Shown here: positions 1 through 10,300 of the stretch, piece after piece
Numbering within the stretch: position 1 is the first letter of the stretch
Layout: every line of letters begins with the position of its first letter
Notes under the pieces: model-generated
Told to the model about the DNA's origin: nothing
The model's input: only the letters and a program-made list of their open reading frames with translations
Database searches by the model: none
Program-made: the position numbers and the translations under genes
Assembly: GCA_002245135.1 (NCBI GenBank)
Contig: NGBS01000665.1
Span: 1-22,713 of the forward strand
Reading direction: 5' to 3'
From: Proteromonas lacertae
Lineage: Eukaryota; Sar; Bigyra; Opalinata; Proteromonadidae
DNA length: 22,713 bases

Positions 1-600
1 AAGAAATATTGCCAAATTAACACTACCTCCAATATAACATTTTTGCCAACATAAGTATATATTAAACAAGCTAAGTTCACAATCAATTTGAACAGATTGT
101 GCATGCCATTGTGGCTATATCTGGACCAATTATCATTACAAATGGGAAATAGTGACTGTTTTCTGATCCATATAATTTTGTCATATACCCATATACATCG
201 CCTAATAAATAACAAAAAATAAATAATAATCAACAAAAGTTATATACTTTTATGACAACATAATGTATGTTTCGGCTTTGGTGGTGTATATAAGAAACCC
301 ATATCACCAAATCTATCCTCATCATCAGAATCAACATCAATGCTAAAACATTGGTAGTCTCAACAGGTTCTGCAGATTGGAGTTGACTGTCAATCATATC
401 TATCAAAACCTGCTCATCATTATATTCATTTTGTGCATTCTCTTCCTCTTCTTTATTTTCTGCTTCTTCAATAGCTTGTCCAGTTTTCTACCTAGAATCA
501 AGTTCAAATAGTCTTTAGAGTGGTCAACTAACTCATAACTCTTGTCAAATGGGTAAGTATATCTAAGTTGGGTTTTTAAATCATCGTTTTTATTACTCAT
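1..600 (-). CDS. DHHC palmitoyltransferase-like membrane protein, N-terminal part (runs off left edge)
   Basis: The start is the ATG at 598-600 (MSNKNDDLKTQ). An acidic cytosolic N-terminus (E-rich, then a DVDSDDED stretch) is followed by PKPKHTLCC. After an intron with a GTAT donor and ATTAG acceptor (about 190-236) comes a GYMTKLYGSENSHYFPF segment, then a hydrophobic helix beginning MIIGPD and more hydrophobic sequence to the window edge. The order CC-x(n)-GY-x(n)-LxG-x(n)-P-x(n)-IxGP just before the first helix matches the neighbouring DHHC gene at 689, so I infer a paralogous palmitoyltransferase. The DHHC domain itself would lie outside the window. Three one-base frame breaks are needed to read it through (near 342-354, 505-509 and 84-93, mostly T/A runs), and an in-frame TAG remains at 488-490. 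The family assignment is inference. Confidence 0.5.
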
Positions 601-688
601 ATTCCTCTATTCAGCCAATTTTCGAGAAACTGATAACTAAACGAATCTATTTTTAATTGAATTATAAACTTCATTGTTTTCCTGACTA
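601..688. promoter_or_regulatory. Shared divergent promoter of two DHHC-like genes
   Basis: Only 88 bp separate the two divergent start codons (600 on the minus strand, 689 on the plus strand). The stretch is AT-rich and no known element is recognised. Its size means both 5' UTRs and core promoters must be very compact or overlapping. Confidence 0.5.
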
Positions 689-1408
689 ATGAGTGAAAAT
701 TCAAAACTTTTAACATCAAAGCGTAGACCCAACAATGAAGATCAATTAGAAGCACAATATGAAACACCCAATTCACCAAAGTCTTGTTTCAAATGTTGTA
801 AAAAACCATTGACTGGTATGTGAAAAAGGCATTTATTATTTTATATAGGTGGTTATTTAGGAAGTAATTATTTATTCAAAGGCAATTTGGAAGAACATCT
901 TCCGCCAAAGATATTTATTCTTGGACCACATTGGTATGTCACAATCATAACCTATGGAATGATAATTGGTGCAAATATTCTTTTTTTCATTGTTAGTAAT
1001 AATGTCAAATCCAACCTACAAAATAGGTAATTTTATAGTGCCAACATTTGGAATAGCTACAGTTACTGTATATACTATGCTCATCTTTCGAATCCTGGAA
1101 TTGCACCATCAAATCTCACATTTGAAGCTGCTCAAAAGTTTTATAACTATCGTCCGTTAAGGAAATGTACTATTTGTCACGCTTATATTCCTCCTCATAC
1201 ATATATTGTGAATATTGTGATGTATGTATTGAAGATGTATACTATTTGTTAATTATTTTTATAACTCTCATAGTTAGATCACCATTGTCCTTGGACAGGT
1301 AAGTGTATTGGCAAATACAATTTTTGTTTGTTCAATATTTTTTTAATACTTGTAGTATCAAATATATTAATCATTTTAATTCCAATACTATTTATGAAAA
1401 AACATTAA
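689..1408 (+). CDS. DHHC-type protein S-acyltransferase, short and frame-disrupted
   Basis: DHHC enzymes attach palmitate to cysteines of membrane-associated proteins. The exons are 689-815, 849-1236 and 1274-1408, with introns at 816-848 and 1237-1273. The N-terminus contains CFKCCKKPL, then a first helix after ILGPHWYV, a second helix ending in SNPGIAPS (the usual DPG-like position), a Cys-rich region (RKCTICHAYIPP, then CEYCDVCIED) and the active site DHHCPWTGKCIGKYNF. One more hydrophobic helix follows, then TAA. Odd points: the normal PPRxSHC of the Cys-rich domain reads PPHTYIC here, so a zinc-binding His is missing. The fourth helix and the TTxE motif are absent (about 216 residues against 300 or more). 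Three single-T length changes (978-988, 1085-1088, 1200-1209) are needed to stay in frame. It may be a decaying gene or a poorly sequenced one; the family call is firm. Confidence 0.8.
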
Positions 1409-1444
1409 TTTAATTATTTGTTATTTTTAAATTGTTTTATTTAT

Positions 1445-2415
1445 TTATTTATTAGAAGGTATAAATTTAAGTGAAGCTGAATTTATACAGTATCTTAAAC
1501 CTCCTGATTCTTCTGGACCATCATCAAACACATGACCGAGGTGATTATTACTGGATAATGATCTTACTTCAGTTCTCTTCATATTATGACTTAAATCCAT
1601 CCTTGTATATGTACAATTGTTATTTATTGGTTTACTAAATGCTGGCCATCCACAAGTGCATTTGAATTTGTCTTTTGATGAAAATAATGGTTCATTTGTT
1701 GTTATATCAACATATATTCCATCTTCAAAGAAATCATTGTATTTATTATCAAATGGAGGTTCTGTTCCATCTTCTTGAGTTACTTTATATTCTATTGAAT
1801 TCTTATCTAAATTAGATTTCTTTGCTCTTTCAGGATTTTTATCCCAATTTAACTTGCATGAACTATATCTTCCGCTACCAACATAATAGCTATTATAATG
1901 ATCAGAGTTTTTGATATATATTTTTGATGATAGTCTTCAGCTGGATAAAATGGTTTTCGTGGGATTATTTTTGTTGCAATGGGCTTCTTAAATAGATTAC
2001 TATCTTTAATTTCTCGAATCTTATCTTCTACTACTTTCTTCTGATCTTCATCGAAATAAAATACAGCTGTTTGGTAACTACTACCTCTATCATTAAATTG
2101 ACCTTCTGTATCTGTTGGATCAATATTTCTAAAGTATATATCAACTAAAGATTTAAAAGCGATTTGTTCATCATCATATTCTACTTTAAGTGCTTCATAA
2201 TGGCCAGTATTCCCATCACAAACATCTCTATATGTTGGATTTTCTTTAGTTCCACCACAATATCCTGAAGTTGTATTTAAAACACCAGGTATCTTATCAA
2301 ATGTCTTTTCCATACACCAAAAGCAACCTCCAGCAAAGACTACTTCCTTCTTCATTAGCAATAAAGCAGAATTCTTAAAAGTTCTAAAAAAAATCTGGTG
2401 AAACATTTTTTTCAT
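1445..2415 (-). CDS. msrAB: Fused methionine sulfoxide reductase MsrA-MsrB (bacterial-type)
   Basis: This enzyme reduces both S- and R-methionine sulfoxide in oxidised proteins. The MsrA half comes first: the active-site GGCFWC motif lies near residue 30, followed by SGYCGG, GHYEAL and the conserved [11 protein letters not shown]. The MsrB half has the order [32 protein letters not shown] (resolving Cys), [18 protein letters not shown] and [11 protein letters not shown] (catalytic Cys). Both CxxC zinc pairs of typical eukaryotic MsrB are absent, as in the MsrAB fusions of Gram-positive bacteria and others, which suggests bacterial ancestry. There is no intron. One frame break sits in the A-run at 1908-1912 between the domains; one extra A joins them. 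The ATG at 2415 adds about 21 residues before a second Met ([10 protein letters not shown]), possibly a targeting sequence. It converges on the DHHC gene with 36 bp between the stops. Confidence 0.9.
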
Positions 2416-2466
2416 AACCCCATTTCAATTAAAAAAACAAAAATAACATCCAAAAACATTACATAT

Positions 2467-3667
<1,201 letters not shown>

Positions 3668-3853
3668 CCAAAATACAAAAATGCAGCTTGAGTTTTATAT
3701 AAAGGCTTGATATTAAAAAAATGTCTTAAACACATTCTTTAACCCTCAAAATTATGTAATTCATCATTTCACACAAAATAATTCACAACAGTATTAATAA
3801 TAATGGTAAATGAAGTAATTGATCAAAATATTAAGTTATATTATAGATAATTC
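3668..3853. promoter_or_regulatory. Upstream region of PRMT1 with a GCTTGA direct repeat
   Basis: This 186-bp AT-rich gap lies between the stop of the membrane-protein gene and the PRMT1 start. It holds two GCTTGA hexamers, at 3685-3690 and 3705-3710, spaced 20 bp apart. They lie 18-43 bp upstream of the PRMT1 ATG and read TCAAGC on its coding strand. The same hexamer occurs close upstream of the genes at 4957 and 17596. A regulatory role is only a suggestion. Confidence 0.25.
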
Positions 3854-4834
3854 TTAAACAGAAGTAGTAGTTGTAGTTGTGGTCGTGGTTATAGCAGTAT
3901 CAGCATTATCTAACAATGGTTGATTTTGAGATTTCTGTTGTTCTTCAGCCTTCTTCTTTTCCTTTCTTTTATCCATCATAACCATACATACTTTCACAAA
4001 TACCACAGATAATACAGTCAAAGCCAAAGTTACACTTATTCCTAATAATGACCATAAAACTATAGTCTGTGTATCTGGTTGATTTGGTTCGAAGCTATAA
4101 TATATATTAATAGTAATATTATCAAGTGGTTTTTCATCTTTATTGTTGGAAGCAAGGGTAATGTAATAATTACAATTCAAACAGAACCAAGCTTCATAGG
4201 ATGGTATATTAAATTCGCCAATAGAATTAGGAGAAACTGTCCATTCAGATATAACGGAATTACTCTTGGATGGGAATTGTTTGTGATTAACATAGACATA
4301 TAATTCGCTATTTGAATTGTAATTGCTTACATCAAAGTGTAAATATGTTATATTTGTTAAATCAGTTTTGTCAGTGTAGTTATAATAGTTAGTTGTATTT
4401 ATGTTTAAAATTGTTGGATTTTCACCATAATCAAGGTTCTTTTCGTCTGCTTTTATCTTTAATAAAATTGAGCCATCACATGAGTTATTTGCAGTGAAAT
4501 GGTATTTGCAGTTTTCATAACAAAAACCTTTATCACCATTATAAATTTTCATGTTCTTAGCATCCTTGTCCATAGTGGCTATTTGGTCATTATACTCGAT
4601 TTTCAATTCTGTATCACAATTGTCTCTCTGTAGCATAATCTCTGTTATATTACTATATATATTAAAAATGAAATAGGGATACTTGACATCTGGGTTAGGA
4701 GGATAAAAATCAAATTCCAAATTCTTTTCAGTAGGTCTGAAAGCCTCTCTATCAACAATAACGGTTGCTAGTACAATATAGTAGCAATAACCATACAAGA
4801 CAAAAGCCAGCTCGCCAAAAACAATGCTAAACAA
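3854..4834 (-). CDS. Single-pass type I membrane protein with two related ectodomain halves
   Basis: The function is unknown and I do not recognise a family. It has one exon of 326 residues. A hydrophobic N-terminus (about residues 1-26) could be a signal peptide. The ectodomain of about 225 residues has many N-glycosylation sequons (NIT, NNS, NTT, NYT). It seems to consist of two beta-rich halves, each ending in a similar Cys motif: GFCYENCKYHF near residue 105 and WFCLNCNYYI near residue 219. One strong membrane helix follows (about 258-283, starting VLWSLLGI), then a basic KRKEKKK stop-transfer stretch, a dileucine-like QPLL and a Thr tract of nine residues. The C-terminus TTSV fits a class I PDZ ligand. 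The tract is encoded mainly by ACN codons. It could be an adhesion or sensing receptor; this is inference. Confidence 0.8.
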   Translation of the reverse strand: MFSIVFGELAFVLYGYCYYIVLATVIVDREAFRPTEKNLEFDFYPPNPDVKYPYFIFNIYSNITEIMLQRDNCDTELKIEYNDQIATMDKDAKNMKIYNGDKGFCYENCKYHFTANNSCDGSILLKIKADEKNLDYGENPTILNINTTNYYNYTDKTDLTNITYLHFDVSNYNSNSELYVYVNHKQFPSKSNSVISEWTVSPNSIGEFNIPSYEAWFCLNCNYYITLASNNKDEKPLDNITINIYYSFEPNQPDTQTIVLWSLLGISVTLALTVLSVVFVKVCMVMMDKRKEKKKAEEQQKSQNQPLLDNADTAITTTTTTTTTSV

Positions 4835-4956
4835 TCATAAAAATATTGAGATTATACCTAAATACTTAATCATTTAATAAATGATACACAAATCAAATCA
4901 ATAAAGCTCGATTTCAAACTTTTGCTTGAGGTTTTTGTTTGTTCTTTTCTCGTTCT
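4835..4956. promoter_or_regulatory. Divergent promoter between membrane protein and zinc-finger gene
   Basis: The 122 bp between two divergent ATGs contains TTTCAAACTTTTGCTTGA at 4912-4929, 28 bp before the zinc-finger ATG. A close match (one substitution, one extra G) occurs at 17562-17580 before the Kelch-RING gene. This could be a shared core-promoter or factor site. Confidence 0.35.
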
Positions 4957-7210
4957 ATGAATAATTCTGACAATCAGGGATCTATTCATGATAATGGAAT
5001 TACAGATACAGTTCATTATTTACCAGATGCATACCAAAAATATCAACCTACACCCAATTCTCCCAATATGGGTTCTTTTGGATATTTACCATCTCAAACA
5101 TTAGAAGAAGTATAAAGCAAAATTTATACATAATTATATTCAATTATAGCATCAAGGATTTATAGATCAAAACAGCTATGAAGTTGAGGGAGATATAATT
5201 CATGAAGCAGAATCTATTTATTGCTCTACAAGTACAAATTTATTGCAGCAATTAGTATTGTTTAATTGGTAATTATTCTTCATAAATAGTCTTCCAATGG
5301 TGGTTTAACAATAGAATTATCCAATACAGGTATTTTTCAGTTCGATGAAGTAAATATTCCAATCATCTATGAAGCTGGCAAAGTGCTATTTGGAGTAAAA
5401 GAAGTTATTCAAGCAATAAATCCAACTACAAAAACACGAATATCACAATACTTACGAGCTTTTAAAGATATATCTTTTAATATATATACAAATAGTAACT
5501 TTAATATATTATTATTTTACTGGGAAGATAAAGTTGCAGTGAAAATGATAGGAGATGTTGGATTTAATCCACCTACTATCTACTTAACCATGCAAGGAGT
5601 TAATAAACTCATCAGAAATAGAATAAGAACAAAGCCAAAGGATGGAAGTTCCTGTGATAGAGCCATTCGGTTTAATGATCAATTATATTCAGCCGTTGAA
5701 AGTTCCTTTGCAAGAGATTGTATATTAGTGCAAAAACTACAATCAAACAATAATAATAACGTAATTCCAAATATTGATGAATATACACAAGAACAAGTGA
5801 TTAATGCGTGGAAATACCATCGATTAATGGCTGATAGATTACAAATATTGTGTAATAACATTACTAGTACAAATAATAATAATCATATGTTGTTGAATAA
5901 TAATAAATCAGATGATAATAGCAATGGTACTTTATATTTAATGAATTCTGAACAAATCGTAAGTAATCCATTACCTCAAGGAATTTCAACTTCTTTACCA
6001 TCTTCAATAATGCCTCCTACACAACCATCTCAACAACAACAACAACAACAACAAAATCAACCAACATCACCACATTCTTCATCATCTTCTACAATTACAT
6101 CTACAGCTTCATCTTCTACTTCTTCATTATTAGTTGATTCTAATACTAATCCGTTACTATCACAGAATATTCAACCTGTAACTCCATCATCATCATCATC
6201 AATCACATCACCACCACATTCAACTTCATCATCATCATCTTCGCCTTCAAATATTAATAACAATAACCAATCAACAGCAACTTTGACTACATCAATATCT
6301 TCTCCAAATTCACAACTATTACAACCACCTCCACCATCTCAAGCTTCATCTCAAACATCGTTATCTTCTCAACAACAACAACAACAACAACAATCATTAT
6401 TAACAACAACAATAAAACCACAATGGAATTTAGAGTTTATTAAAAACACACCATCTACTATGAAGAAAGGTAAAAGATGTCCAATTTGTGCAAGTCTTTC
6501 AGGAAACTCTAAAAAAGTATGTAGTGTTTGTTCCTATGCATTTCCTAAAGGAAAAATAGATAAAACATGTATAAAATAATATATATATATATATATATAT
6601 AGATAAACCATATATCTGTTCATTTGAAGGTTGTGGTAAATTATTTCACCATGAAAGTCTGCTAAAGAATCACATTCGTATTCACACAGGTTATAAACCT
6701 TATCATTGCAATTATTGTAATAAAACATTTGCTAATGACAGTGGTAGAATAATCCATCAAAGAACACATACACATGAGAAACCATACGTTTGTTCAATAT
6801 GTAATAAATGTTTTACAACTTCAAGTATATTGAATCAACACATGTTAACTCATAATGTATAATAATCATACTATTTTATATGTATATAGAATGCTTTTCC
6901 ATTTAGTTGTAGATATGAAGGATGTGATAAACGTTTCAGAACTCGTAGAATGTTAGAACCACATGAAAGATGTCATACAAAAGAATTATCTCCACATGTT
7001 TGTGATGTAAAAGACTGTGGTAAGAGATATATGTATGCAAGTGGTTTAGCTGCTCATAAAAAGAGAATGCATGAAAAGAGAAGAGATTATCCATGTTTAA
7101 TAGCTGAATGTCCAAGAAGTTTCTTTACAATGAGTGAATTAAAAACTCATTTGAAAATACATACATTAATTCCTTATCCAACAAATATATTTCAAAAAGC
7201 GAGAATTTAA
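4957..7210 (+). CDS. C2H2 zinc-finger transcription factor with BRO-N-like N-terminus
   Basis: This is a likely DNA-binding regulator of about 700 residues. Four short introns (about 34-40 bp; phases 0, 0, 1, 0) join exons into one frame. N-terminal region: [20 protein letters not shown] followed by [10 protein letters not shown] and, about 75 residues on, [20 protein letters not shown]. This layout resembles the BRO-N/ANT DNA-binding domain known mostly from viruses and phages. Next comes a coiled-coil-like segment and a long Q/S/T/N-rich linker (about 5860-6420). A zinc ribbon (RCPICA...CSVCSYAF) precedes six C2H2 fingers: three before the last intron and three after it, ending LKTHLKIH. 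Three fingers have the longer CxxxxC spacing (for example [10 protein letters not shown] and [10 protein letters not shown]), as in TFIIIA-like proteins. The BRO-N assignment is by eye only; the fingers are certain. Part of this gene is duplicated at 13055-14324. Confidence 0.9.
6010..6410 (+). repeat. Low-complexity Q/S/T/P coding tract
   Basis: CAA runs (for example 6031-6056 and 6370-6391) and TCA/TCT runs encode poly-Gln and poly-Ser within the zinc-finger gene. The tract keeps a single open frame and most probably encodes a disordered linker. Confidence 0.9.
6571..6602 (+). repeat. (AT)n microsatellite forming most of an intron
   Basis: The third intron of the zinc-finger gene is almost entirely an AT dinucleotide repeat between its GTATAAAATA donor and ATAG acceptor. 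Similar AT-repeat introns occur in the receptor gene (about 10952-10986) and the BTB gene (about 16088-16106). Confidence 0.8.
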
Positions 7211-7320
7211 AGTGATTAATTTTTATATTTTATTGTTTTTGTTGATTGTAACTTTTTATATTTTAATTAAAACATTCTCTAAACTATTCTTTCTCTCTTT
7301 CATAATAATATCATTCTAAT

Positions 7321-10300
7321 TTAGCTTTGACTAACATTTTTCCTTTCTCTTATTCTATTTATCACTCCTTCATTCTGTTTCTCACATCCTTTATTTGTCT
7401 TTATACCAATTCTACCTTTACTTTCATCTATGATTATTGGCATTAAACAACTTTCATTCACTTTTGGTTTTTGATTTTTAAAATCTCTAAGACATTCTAC
7501 CCATTTCTTTGTTGTTTCTACACTATTTTCACCTTCTACTTTTAAATGAATCTTTCTCTCTTTATCACCTGCTTCAAATGCTTTGATTGAGGAATCTCGA
7601 ACTTTCAATAACAATGTGAATTCACTTTTGCCATCTTTATATTCAATTCCATTATAACATTCTAATGGAATACTCTGTTTCTCATCAATATATACTTTAC
7701 CATAATAACTAGGAATCATTGAATCATAGATTCTTAATACAGCTGGTTCAAAGTATAAAACAAAATATCTTCTTTGCCATTTATCCATTACTCTATTTGT
7801 CCCTTCTTTTAATAAATAGCCTTCCATTATTACTTCATAACTAAATGGTTTATAAATATCATCATCTGTTACTTCATTCTCTTTTTTGATGTTCTCTATT
7901 GGTATTATATTCTCCATTATCTTTTCACTTTTCTCTAAATTTTTCTTTCTCGTTGATTCTTTAACTGATTTTGATGTTATTATATAAATAATCATTCCAA
8001 TTATTCCGATTAATAAAACACAGCCAATACATATTATTAATATAACCCACCAACATTCTTCTGTCCAAGAATCTTCTTTTGGATCACTTGATGGTTGAGG
8101 TGTAGGTATGTCTTGCGGTTCATCACCAATTTGCTGCATTTGAGTAATTGGATTTTTTGAATCTTTCTTCACATTACTCTCTTGAGCAAATACAGTGATG
8201 TTAGTTATTACTTCAGTAAATATATTCTTCTTTGTTAAATTTTGAACTAATTCACCTAATGTAGATTCAAGTATTTCAGATTGAATTTCTTTAACACTTT
8301 CTTGAATATTTTCTCTTACATCTTTTTCAATTTCTGTCTCATTCTTGGAAGTTTCTATGTAACTTTCACTTGGCGTTATTAGTGTCATTACAGTATTTAC
8401 AAAATCAATTGGATCAATTTTCAATTCATTAATTTTTGACCATATATCATTTGTATCTTCATTTATTCCATCCAATCTTCTATTTTCTTCTTTGTTGTCT
8501 ATTTCTGATCCTTTTGTATATGGAAATACACTGTCTTCAATATATGTTATGATTAATCTTATCTTCTTTTTATTCTTATATTCTTTATCTGTCTTATCTT
8601 CAATCCAATATGGACTTCCAGTGAATAATTGATGTAGTGTATTAATAAATGAATCTACAAAGTCATCAAAATCACTATCACCTTCTCCTCGATTAATAAA
8701 TGAGTAAATAATTTGAACTTTTGTACAGTATTCTTTGGTATATTTTCTGTAACAACATAATCCTTGTGAATCAAATCCATTCTTACATGATTCTATAATA
8801 TATATGAATATAATGAAAAAATACTTCCATGAAATACGTTAATAACATAAGATAGTTCCATATTTGAATAATTACTGCTAAATCTGGCTAAAACTGGTGA
8901 TAGTTCTACCTTAATCTTTGGTGATATATAAGAAATATTCAAATCATTCCATTCAAATGTTGTAATATTTGTTATTTCTTTTAATTTACTGCTTAAGATG
9001 AATTTATTCTTAGATTTATTATCTAAATCTATCTTCATATTGACTATTTTTCTTTTTTTGATTAATTCTAGTTCATTAAACCCACTAACAGTGGGATAAC
9101 TAACAACTATTTTGGCTTTAAAAATATCTGAAGAATTAACAACAACTGGAATTTTTGATAATAATCCATTGATATATGGTTCATATTCAATAACTGCAAT
9201 TGTTATAATTGATTTACCTTCTCTATCTCCATATCTACATCTAATTACACAATCAACATAATCGATTTTATGTTTTGTGTCAATTGATAAAGTACCATTA
9301 CTATAATATGAAATACCTTCTACTTTATCAGAGCAATAAGGTTTAAAGTAGGTATATTTATGAATTGGATTTATAATATATTTTATATTTTCTTTTGTTT
9401 TTACTAATTTTACATTATTCTTTTCATAAGGACATATCAATGGAGGTAAAGGAGTTGTAGTTGTTTCAGGTGTAGAAGTAGCTTCTGGTATTGTAGTTGA
9501 AGATTCAGGTGTAGTTGTTGTTTCAGGTGTTGTTGTAGACTCATCAAGAATAGAAGTAGATTCTGTTGTAGATTCACTTGAAGAAACCGTGGCTGATGAA
9601 GATTCTATGAATGATAAAGTATTATCAGATATAGTAATAGAATCAGATGAAGCAGTAGCTTCTGTTTCTTCTAAAGTTTCAACAGTTATCAATACAGGAG
9701 TTGTAGTTATTTCTGGCATTGAAGTTATTTCTGGTGTTGTTGTAGCTTCAGGTGTTGTATATTCATACACTTTACAAAAACTTCCATTTAAATATTCATC
9801 TAATATATCTTTTGTTATATTTAAGTCAAATGAATAACCTCTTACATTTGATTTGTTATTATTATATATAACACTAATATCAATATTTGAATGTTCTTCA
9901 TCATACATTATTCTCAATGATTGAACTATAATTAATATATAATATTATCATACTTATGTTTTTGCCATCTTTAGGACATAATGAAGGAGAGTTTTCAGAT
10001 TCATCACTACATTTGTTAAATGATATAGAAAATCCATCACTTTTGCATTCTCCACTTTTATCTGATTCTAGATGTAAATGATATAAACTTTTTTTAGTTT
10101 TTCCGTCTAACGAATAAGTTTTATTCACTGAATAAACTAAATAATTATTCTCACTTACTATCTGTGCTACTACTACATCATCATTTATGTAATGAATCGT
10201 ATTCTTACCATCTAATTGTATATTACTATAATTGAACTTCATAATTGTATTTGGTGGAACTGTATAATCAATTGTTTCACAAAAAGTAACATTTTTATAT

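Noticed and set aside
1445-2415. Programmed frameshift between MsrA and MsrB
   Set aside because: The break is a one-base change in an A-run, and similar breaks occur in unrelated genes near both window ends. No conserved slippery site plus structure is seen.
9589-9837. Open frame on the plus strand over the stalk
   Set aside because: It is the opposite-strand reading of the Thr/Pro/Ser repeats of the receptor gene.
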